Shown piece after piece: positions 1 to 12,000 of a stretch of DNA of 38,077 nt. Under the pieces are notes generated by a model, which was not told the origin of the DNA, did no database searches, and saw only the letters and a program-made list of their open reading frames with translations. Numbering within the stretch: the first letter of the stretch is position 1; every line of letters starts with the position of its first letter. Position numbers and translations under genes: made by a program. Origin of the DNA: a virus. The stretch lies in the IMG/VR virus record IMGVR_UViG_3300031759_001147, positions 1-38,077 of that record; one strand, 5' to 3'.

Positions 1-3000
1 TATCAAAACTTTACAGAAATTTATGCGGTGTTTGGCAAAGGCGGACAGCTACAGTTAAGCAGTCTAAGCGATGGTACAACATACGCTTCTAATCAGTTAA
101 TCACTGCAAATGCCGGCGGTACTGGATTAGCCGCCAGAACGTTAACTAGTGCTGATAATTCTGTTAAAATTACATTCAGCAATACTGGTATTAATTTAGC
201 AACAACAGCTCTTACACTAAATGCAGATAAAAGTCCAACATTAGGACAAAACATGGATGCCGCATTTAATGTTGTTGGCAACCTTATTGATCCTGGCACT
301 AATGCTGTTAATTCTTTTAATGCTACATATAGCAACGATCAAACAAGAATTGGTTCATTACCTGTTACAGTCAATTATGCATACAACAATTTTGTTCAAG
401 CAACACCTAGTAACATAACCAACACTGGTCAGACTTATACAACTCCTGTAGTAGGAACATATTCAGTTAGTGCCGCATTAAAGACTCGTAGTCAACCTGC
501 ATTACCGCAGACAACTGATTCAGATTATAACGCTTCTTATACAAGTAACTACTTGCCTACTGAAGTAATGCAACGTAAAGATGTCACTTATCGTGGCGGT
601 GACACTATGACTGGTCCTTTAACATTAAGCGATCATCCTGTACCGTTGTCAGGAGTTGGAACTCCTAGTACTAGTAGCGACCTCCAAGCGGCAACAAAAT
701 ATTATGTAGACAATAGCACATACTATAGTAACGTAAATTTATATGTTAATACTAGCGGAGATGATTCTCAAGCACACGTGCCAGCCGGACGTAACGGTCG
801 TGCTCCACAATATGCTTATAAAACTATCAGTGCCGCCTGTTTACAAGCACAGAATTTAATAACATTATCACAATTAGAACCAGGTCCTTATCGTCAAACA
901 ATTACATATACACTGAACCAAGTTCAATCTTCTTCAACCACTACAAGTGCAAATATTACTAGTGGTAATAGCAGTAATAGTGTATACACAAATGCCTATG
1001 CATTGTTGTCAGGAAATGCCTATAATAGAACATTTATTCAACAAGAGACTGTTGCCTATATCAACAGCAAATATGCAACACCATTTGTATCAACTGGTTT
1101 TTATAACATACTTAAAAATTTAGTAGATGCAGTTGCCACTGACTTAATATTAAATTCGACATTTAATACCACTACACAAATTAGTAATTTGTTTAATCCT
1201 ACAAGTTTGAATCAAAATATACTTCAAACTCAATTGGCACAGATTACAGATGCTATTACCAATATGGTACCTGCACAAATTACTGCATTTTCTTATAATA
1301 CATCTTTGGTACAAAGTTATATCAACCAAGTTGTTACTGCATTAGAATACGACATTGTAATGGGTAGCAATTTCCAAAGTACTATTGTTGGTTTAAATTT
1401 TGCACACTATGGTACAGGATTAAGTAATCCAGAAATTTTGTATGCTCTTACTCAGTTACAAAGTAGAATTTTAACAAGTACTGTACAGGCAAATGGATCT
1501 AATGTTGTATTCCAATCGGCGTTTCCTAATGCTACAAATAGTGTTACCAATAATATTGCTTTAATTAAAAATCTGGTAAGTGGTGCTACTGCTAGTACTC
1601 CTTCGATTCCAAGTATCTCAACTACTAGTGCCGAACAAGCCGATATCAAATCTTTATTACTAAGTAACATTTCATTTATACAAGCTGAAATTATTGCTTA
1701 CCTAACTGCTAACTATCCAAGTTTATCTTACAGTCAAACAACATGCAAACGAGATGTTCAATATATTGTATGGTGTTTAGCCTATGACTTAATGTATGGT
1801 GGAAATAGTCAAAGTTTATACGCTGGTTTACAATACTGGGGTGGAAAATATGCAACTACATTCCAAGAGCAAAGTTCAGAATTAACAGCTACAATTAATG
1901 CTATCAATTATTTAAAAACATTGGTAAGCAACATTGCTGTTAACAATGCTATGGGAACTGTTGCCAACACAACATTGTATCAAACAACCATTCCACAATA
2001 CATTAACAGAACTTTATCAGTAGCTGGCGAATCTATTACAGATTCTTATGTTACTAGCCTCACTACTAATCTTGCCGCAATACAAACTATGATTAGTTTT
2101 GCAAGCGAAAGTCTTGCTCTTGCTTATTACAATGCACAAGTAACAAATCCAAGTACAGGATTCCTAGCATCAAACGGTGAATATTATAATGCTTTTAATG
2201 GTATTATTACACAAAATAATAGTGTAGCGTTTAGTAGTTATACCACTAATACAGATTTAACTAAATCACATTTTAATGTAATCAACGACCTTAACGTAAC
2301 AAATCCGCAAGGAACAGGTGCTATTGATAAATTATTTACTTTAGCTAAAACGTTACTTACATACGGTATAAACAATACAACACTAACTGGTGCAAGTTCT
2401 CGTCCTACTCCATTCATATCAGCTACTCCACTAGGAGCTGTCAGTGGTTACCCTGCTTCTGCGGCTGCCATTATGGCCAACGTAGCATTTGTGGCAGAAG
2501 ATTTATATCACTATTATGTTTATGTAAACAGTGGACTGCAACCTACCATTGGTGCAGTACAATTCCAAAATGCCATTATGTATTTGGTGGAAGCTGTTGC
2601 GTATGATATTAACTACACTGATGCAAGTGTTATTTCGACCAAAGCAACTACAGATGCTGCCAATCAAATTTTAACATATACATCTAGTCTAAGTGAAAAT
2701 ACAAAAGTTGTTAACGCTCTTAAGAATCGTTTAGATACTATTATCAAAGCAGTTGCTACAAATACTAATGTGTCATCTACATCTGGTTTGATTTCAGGTG
2801 TTACTTATACAAATACACAAAATACTTCATTCCCAGGCAGTGGTTCTTCTGCTGGACAGATTGACAATTTATTAACTATTGCTGAAAACATTATTGGCGG
2901 TAATGGTGTAACAACTGGAACAAACCCTGATGTCACTGCATACGCAAATGCAGAATTTAATACAGCATACAGTATCATAACAGCTCAAGATTCAGTTATT

Positions 3001-6000
3001 GCCAACGCTGTTATATCATCGTTATCGGCAAAATATACAGGAAACTTTAGCTACAATCAATCAACTTGTGCTAGAGATGTGGGTTATCTGGTCGATGCGT
3101 TATGCATTGACGCATTAACTAGTGATTCTGCAAATAGTATTTCTGCCAATTATCAAAGTATTAATGCTGGTAGATCATATTTTAAAAATGCTTCTGCTCA
3201 GAACGTTGCTATTGGAACTCAGTTTGTTGAAACTTTAGACGGACTAGATTTTGCCGCTAGTCTTATTCAACAATGTTTATACCAAGTTACTGCGTTACGT
3301 TATCAAAATAATTCAGTACAAGCAATATACGACAGTTCAAAGATCAATGCTAGCGGTGCATGGACCAATAGTATTTCTGCTAACTATCAAACCTTTAGAG
3401 GAATTATTGTTAATGGTTACGCCAGCGTAGCAAGTACAGCAATTAGTTTTGGTGACGGTTTGTGGCAAATTAATTTCAGCAACGGCGGCCGTGGGTATGT
3501 TGACCAAGGAACACCAGGCGATATTCATATTCTACCTGGTAAGATTTTGATTGGTAATACCAGTGGAGCACAAGGTGTTATTGTTACATACACACCTGGT
3601 ACTATTAATTCTTACGATACTATCTATGTTAAACTAACACAACCTGGTTTCTTTGTAACAGGCGAAACATTAGACTTTGGTGAAACAGTTCCTAATTTAA
3701 ATATTTGTATTAATATCGAAAGTGGTATTTACTACGAAGATCTTCCAATCAAGATTCCTACCAACACCACACTACGTGGCGATGACTTTAGACGTACTAT
3801 TGTACGACCATTAAATCGTATCAGTCAAAGTCCTTGGAGACAAACATTCTTCTGGAGAGATGTCGTAGTAGATAATTTGTTAGTAGGACAAATTAATTTC
3901 CCAAGTTTGAATCGTGGAGGAATTGATTATGCATCTAATGATTCAATTACTCTAAGTGCAACAGTTGGTAATATTACAGCTACCTTAAGTACAACAACTG
4001 CATTGACTAGTTGGATTGGTTTGATATTGATGGTTGCATCTACGGATCCAAGTGGTACAGCGGCCAAGGCTGTTGTTACCAATGTAAGCGGTAATATTTT
4101 AAATTGTACAGTATTACAAGGATATCCGTTCAGTAACTCTAACGTTAATCCTAACGTTATTGCTGGTGGTAGTTGGCATTTATTCTCTGGAATTCCTCTA
4201 GGACGTCATTACTTAACTGACCCAAGTAATTTTTATTCAACTCCTCTGAATAATACTCAGATGGACATGTTCTTAGTCAACGATGCGACTCGTATTCGTT
4301 TGATAACAGGTCAAGGGCATGGCGGATTTATGATGGTACTTGACCCAGAAGGACAAATCAAAACTAAATCTCCCTATGGACAAGAATCGGCCAGCTTTAG
4401 TCGCAGTATTAATCAACCTCGCTTTGCCGGTGGTCAGTTAATTGACGGATTTTCTGGACGTATAAACAGCAATATTATTTCAGTAGCCGCTAGTTCATCT
4501 GGTGTTAACGGTACCAGTCTTACTGTTCAAGGATTGGCCAATTCTGGTTTAGATGTACGTGCTCCGCAAGTTCCTTGCAGTTTCTATGTATTAGGACAAC
4601 GATATCAAGTTGACAACATATTAACTTATAATCCAAATGTCATTGTTGCAACAACGACATATTCAAGTGCAGGATCAACCGGAGCATCTGGTACAAACAC
4701 ATTTGTTGTTGCCAGTGCAACCGGAATTGTTGCCGGTCAACTTGTATCTGGTACAGGTGTACCGGCTTATACATACGTAAGTCCAAGTTGGAATGGAACA
4801 ACTACAATAACGTTGACATCCAATTTAATTGCACAAGCCGCAGGTACATATACATTTGGTGTTGCTCAAGCAGTTGTAACATTAGATAATTCCACACCAT
4901 TCTATCCATTAACAGCATTTGGTGGAAGTTTTACAACATTCCAAACATTGTTGACCAACATACTTAACGCACTTGCATATGACGTAGTGTTTGCTACTAA
5001 CTATCAAAGTGTTAAGATGGCATTGACATTGTTAACACCGCAATATTCTTATATTGGTCTTCAGTTAGCATTAGTATTACAAGCTATCAACTACAGTAAT
5101 ACACAGATTGCAGGACTAACCGGATCGAATGCAGTAAGTAGTACTGGCCTTACATCTGTAGCTAATAATGTTAAAACTATTACTAGTGTTCTTAACAACG
5201 GAGTCAGTGCATTGCCAAGTATTGTATGGACAGCGCCTGCAACTACTTCATATGACACCGCATATCAAGTTAATGCAAAAACTATTCTGCAAGCGAACAA
5301 ATCATTCTTACAACAAGAAATCACTGCTTGGATCAATGCCAACTATAACATAAGCACCAATAATAACTATAGTGCTGTTAAAGTTCAGCGTGATATAGGA
5401 TACATTATAGATGCATTGACATACGATATTCTATATGCCAACCAAGCTGGCAATAGTAATAGTATGACCGTTGACGTAGCTCTTAATTTCAGTAACAGTG
5501 GCATTACTACTTTGACTGGAGTACAAAGTATCTATGTTGCATCATTTGCTAGATTAAGTACAGTAATTCAAACGATGTTGACTAGTGCAACCCCAGTTAC
5601 TCCAAGTCCTGGCAATAACGTTACACAGAATGTAAGTAATCCTCTTGCTAGTTCTGCAGAATCTACTAGAGCTTCGACATTAATCACACAATTAAGTAGT
5701 ATCGTAAGTAGTGGTGTTCAAGGAAGTGTAGTTAGAAATTCACCAACATATACTGGTCAAACAAGTACACAAACTACTGACTATACCAATATTACTGGAA
5801 ATATTAACGCAGGGGTTAATATTTTATCTTCTGCTTCAACTTATGTTTCAAATGGTGGAAACTTATCTATCTACTTTGAAACTGCTGGTAACCGTAGTAT
5901 GTTGGCCAATGACTACACACAGGTTAATGATTTAAGTTATGGTATTTTGGCTACTAACAACGGTTTGACCGAACAAGTTTCAACATTTACATACTATTGC

Positions 6001-9000
6001 CATACAGCATATTGGTCATTAAATGGTTCACAAATCCGAAGTGTTGCAGGATCAAATGCTCAAGGTGACTTTGGTTTACGTGCAACTGGTTACGATCTTA
6101 CTTCATTACCAAATATTGTAACACTAGCTAGTGACATGATACAAACAGCACGTATCTACAAGCAAGGTGTAACAAGTTCTTTTATGGTGCCAACCAGCAC
6201 ACAACCAGCATTGTATATTTGGATTGTTGGATATAAGTATATTCCGTTTAACAATTCAGAAGTTGAAATCGACCACACATTGCAAGGCGGCGGACTTACA
6301 CGTTATTTAATATCGTCTGTACAACATTCGGGTATTGAAATTTTAAATAACGGTACTGTACAAGACGTATTACAACTAACATTTAGCAGTGCAGGTAGTG
6401 GAAACTCTTCCGGTCTTCAATATGCAGTTTATGATGGACAACAAGTTATAATCCGTGTATTGCAAAATCAAAAAGTATTAAATGTTGCTACAGTACATCC
6501 AACTCGTCCAAGTACTAGTTTACAATACTCTAATAACTTAGCGGCTATCTATCGTATTATTACTTACAATTTAACAGAGTCCACTGGTGAAACTTTAGTT
6601 GCATTAAGCAATCCATTTACTGCTGTAGTAACATCCGGAAATACAACTAGCTCAGTTATTCAAGTAACTAATTTGAATGGAGGTAATTTTGGATCTGCCG
6701 TTGGCCAACTAGTAACAGGTACTGGACTAAACGGAACTTATAACGTCTACGCTCAAACTACTGTTAATGCTGGACAGACTATTTCAGGAACTATTAGTTT
6801 ATCAACAACTAATACAAATACATTTACCTTAGGCACGCCAACTAGTTTAGCTGTTAGTCAAGCTATTACTATTACTGGTGCGTTCGGTGGCGGAGGCGGT
6901 GGCTTAACTGGATATGTATCCGGTAACACATACTATATTACCAGTACTGCTACTGCTGGAGGTGTTACAACATTTACGTTGTCTGCTAGTGTAAACGGAA
7001 CTGCTGTAGTAGCTAGTGCAAGTAGCGGAAATATTACAGGATTAACTCTGGTAGTATTGCCAACTTATGCTGTTACATTGACTAGCCCTCCTGGAAGTAA
7101 TCCAATTGGTCAAACATTTACATTCCAAACACAAAGTCAAACAACTTCTATTATTCAAACAGATAGTTCGTTTAACTATTTCCAATTATCTAGCGATCCT
7201 GCAAACGTTTCTAGTGCAGACCCTACTGCTTATAGTTCAGGTTATGTTCAAGGAACATGTGTAAGTTATACATCAGTAGGCACAACTTATACACTAGTTG
7301 TTTCCGGTTTATCAACTGCTCCAGTAGTTGGACAAGCTATCGGCGGTCTAGGATTAGCAGGACAATTTGTAAAAACTGTAAGTGGACCAAGTGGTGGTAA
7401 CTATACAGTTACAATGAGTAGTGCGGCCAACGTTACTACTCCTCCTGTAGCCGGTGTTCCTATTTGGTTTACTAACAGTACTCAGGGTGCAAATATTGGC
7501 GATAACAAAATTGCCGTAACAGCAATTACTAATAATTCTACTATTAGTCAACTTAATAGTGGAGTATACATTACATCATGGGGCGGACGTACACATCGTA
7601 TTACCAGTTATGTATCTCCAACTATAACTGCAAGCGGTAGTTATGTAAGTGGTGGAACTTCAGGTAGTGCTACTCCAACAACATTAGTACTGTCTGGAGT
7701 CGGTGGAACTATTATACAAGGTATGGTGGTTTATAATACTAACGGTTTCACTGCTGGTCAAACTGTTACAGGAACTCCTACATATAATTCTTCAACAGGA
7801 TATTGGAGTGTTCCAATTAGTGCGTATGCTAACGTAGCAGGAACACAAAGTGGTACAATTTATTTTAGTCAAGTAACTAATTCGTCAGGCAGTCCAATCG
7901 CGGCAAATGCTTACGTAGTCATTGATCCTAATGCTATACTTAATAGTGCGGCTAATGGTTATACTCCAGCGGCTATGTCATTCGCAGGTGCTCAACAAAA
8001 CGTAAACGGAACTAGCTATGAGTTAGTAACATTTAATGTTCCTAATACTCAAACTTATGCTAACCCGACACCTGTATTACCTCCTGTAGACAGTTGGTTA
8101 ACAATTACCGGAAGTCCTGCTACTCCATTCAATAACGTTAATACATATGGTGCTAGTGTTCCTGTGCAAGTTACTGGTGCAAGTAATGTTACAACCTTAC
8201 AGGTACCAAGTACAACAGGTTTAAGTGTTGGTATGGTGGTAACTAGTGGAGGAATATTTACTCCTACCGCAGTATCAGGCAACGGTACTACTGTTACTAT
8301 AACATTTAGTAATTCAAATGCTTCACAAATTCCATTTCCAACTGGCAGTACTATTGTTGTGTCTGGATTAAGTGTCGCAGGTTATAACGGAACATATACT
8401 GTTACAACAGGCACTAATAATACAGTAGCATATACTAATTCAACAAGTACAAGTATTAGTTCATTTACTAACGCCACTGTTACAAATAATTCTATTGTTC
8501 CTCCTAACTGTATTGTACAGTCAGTCAGTCTTGACACTTATACGTTTACAGTAAGTCCAAGTGTTTGGATTCCACCAGGAGCAAATATTACTGCACAATT
8601 CCCAGGAAGTGTTGCAAGTATTACATTTAGCGATCCATATTCAACTGGCACATATTCAACTGCTCCGACTATCACTGTAGCCGCTCCAGTCGGAGGCGGT
8701 ATTCAAGCAACAGCTCTTGCTACAGTTGCTGGCGGATACATTACAGGTGTTACTGTAGTAAACGGTGGATCTGGTTATACTAGTATTCCAGCAGTTACAG
8801 CAAGTTATGGTACTGCAACATATACTGCTGTGTTATCAACTACTACTACATTCAGTGCAGTTATAACAGCAGAAACAGGCAACGCTATTAGTACTACTAC
8901 ACAAGTTACTGTAGCATATCCTGCTACATTATCTAATACTGTAACTGGTACCATTACTACATTGGCTGCTTACAATGCAGGTACCGGAACTGTAATTTCA

Positions 9001-12000
9001 ATTAGTACAACTACAGGATTAAGTGTAGGAAATCAAATTATTTTCACTACTCAGGTTAATAGTTCGGCATTAGGTAATATTGTTTCAGGAACACCGTACT
9101 ATATCTATAGCGTTGGTGGCGGAACTATTACTATCACTGCATCACAATGGGGAACAGCACCATTGTCAGTATGGAGTGGTGTAACATCGACTACTGGAAG
9201 TGGTCCGATGAACTTTAGTGCTACTGCATTTACATTTGGATCTCAATTAACTGTAACGGGTACTCCATCTGTTACTGCTCCAACAAGCGGTACACAAGGC
9301 ACATATAGTATACAATTTGCTACAACAAGCGGAACTGGTGCAAGTGGTTCTTATTATCGTGTTTACGGAAATAGTAATCCACTATATAACGGAACATTTA
9401 TAGCAACAGCTGGTAGTAGCGGTAGTGTAACATTAACATATCCTATGAATCCGGGCACATGGAGTAGTGCAACAACTACTTACATTGCTATTGAAACTAC
9501 AACAAGTTCTAGTTCAACATTGGGTCTAGGTAAACCATTTAGTACTGTTGGCAACAACGGATTACGTGTTGGTTTAAGTGCCGGTTCTACTGGACAAATT
9601 ATTGTTAACATTAGTACTTGCCGTGTGACAGGACACGATTTCTTAGGTATTGGTACAGGTGGGTATAACACAACTAACTATCCAAACACCATTTATGGTC
9701 CACCAGCATTGGCTGTAAACCCAGCTAACCAAGTATTAGAAGAAACTGTAGGTCGTGTATTCTATGTAACTACAGACGAGAACGGTATTTTCAAAGTTGG
9801 TAAATTCTTTAGCGTTGACCAAGGTACTGGTACTGTTACATTCTCAGCTAGTATTGCGTTAAGTAACTTGTCAGGCCTAGGATTTAAACAGGGTGTTGTT
9901 GTTACTCAATTCTCAACTGATGCAACAATGAACGACAACAGTTCTAGTGAAGTACCTGTACAAAGTGCTATTCGTAGCTATGTTGATTATCGTTTAGGTG
10001 TTACACAAAGTGGTGCACCTGTATCGGCTGCTAATTTAATTAAACCAGGTTACTTACCATTGAACGGTATATTATCGATGAGTGGTAGTTTAAACATGGG
10101 TAATAACAGTATTATCAATGTAAACACTCCAGTTAACACTACCGATGCAGTTAATAAGATTTATGTAGATGATATAAATTATTTGTCAACTCAACGAGAT
10201 GTTAATATTATTAGTCCTTCAGCTGGAAACGTATTAGTTTACGATACTAGTTCAGGTAATGTTGTTGGTACAGCAATTAATACTAACTTAATTACTCTAG
10301 TTGCCAACGCAAACTCTAGTGTCTTTACATTAGAACAAGGCGATACTATTACGTTCAGCGGTACTCCAGTTGGAGGTCTAAGCAACCAAACTTATTATAT
10401 CAATAGTACAAATGCGTTGACTAGCCAAACAGGTACTATCGGTACTGTATCTGGATCAGGTCCTTATACAGCTACTATTACTGGATTGTCCGGAGTATCT
10501 AATCTTAATATTAACAGCATAATTTCAGCAACTCCTGGTACTGGTACATTAGGAACTGGTACGGTAACTGTTACTGCGGTTAATAGTAATACTAGTATTA
10601 CTGTTAGTTCTAATGCTAGTATGACAGCTGGTACTATTACTAATATTGCTAACACTCAAATTACAGTAAGTGCTAGTATCGATGGCCCAACTATTGCTAT
10701 TACTTCAGGCAATGGTAGTGTTACTGGATTCTATTGGTCAAGTAGTCGTTGGAGAAATATTCCAATTCCACAAGGTACTGGTAGTTCAGCAATTACTGGC
10801 GGTTCAACTACCAGTAATGTTGTAACATTAACTTACACATCTGCATCTATATTATTCCCAGTAGGGTCTACTATTATTGTAACAGGTTGTGTACCAGTTA
10901 CCTACAACGGTATATTTACAGTTACAGCCGCTAGTCCTGGTTATGTTAGTTATGCTAACACCTATTCATCTGGATCCGTATCAACTTACGGTACCATAAT
11001 TGGTAATAGTGTCAATTTAACTTATACAGGTGGTGCTGGTAATTCATTGAATACACAAATTAATACTGGCAGTATTGTTGATTCAATGGTAATTAGTACT
11101 GCTAATATTTTACAAAGCAAGTTGTTGTTAAATGTTCCAGGTGCTTCTTATACTACAATTACTGAAGGATCTGCGGCTACTGGAAGTCAAATTACTATTA
11201 GTAACGGTACAACATTAGCATCGGCTCCGTCAGGAACTCCACAACAGATACAGGCTGCTAACGGTTTGGCAAGTTTTAATAGTGCTATATTCACTCAAAC
11301 AAATGGTTGGGTAAGTTTGCAGAATTATTCACAAACTGGTGGAGGAGCATATACAACTGGTATTCCTATTGCAACATTGCCATTCATATCAGCTGGTACT
11401 GTTTATGGTAATGCATCAGGTGTTGCCAATAACTTAGCCGCAACATATCCACAAGCTACATCATTCAACACAGTTGTTGCAAATGGTAACGGTATTACTA
11501 ACGATAAATTTACTTCAACTACTACCGGTTCTAACGCATTAGGACCCTACACAGGAGTTATGGTTGTTAAATCTGTTGGTTCTACTACAAATAGTGCTGG
11601 AGCCACCGTTAGCGGATTGAATAATGCGTATACTGTTTTACCGATTACTAATCCATTAAACAGTCCGCATGCCACTGACAGTATTGTACAAACTGATACA
11701 AGCGGTAATATCGACGTTGTCGGCATTTCGTTAAATGGGTCAGCTGTATTTGCAACTAGTTCAAATACTATAAACTTTACAACTCCAGGTTCGAATCCTT
11801 GGTTGTTTATGGCGTCAACTGGATCAGCTACGCCAGCAGGAACTGTCACAATCGGTACTGGCGGATATGTAGATATGTCAGTCGCATCCGATGTAATTGT
11901 TACTACACTAGTTGCTGGCGGCGCAGGTTCAGGATCTGCGACTGGTAGCGTCAATAACGTTGGCAGTAGTTTAGGAAAAGCAACTCTTTGGGGACAATTT

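Noticed and set aside
28-30. GTG at 28 as the true start of the giant protein
   Set aside because: The frame is open upstream, and the preceding codons continue the known N-terminal module, so it is a truncated gene.
11547-11954. Minus-strand open frame of 135 codons in the giant gene
   Set aside because: Antisense shadow of fibre repeats with no start signal.
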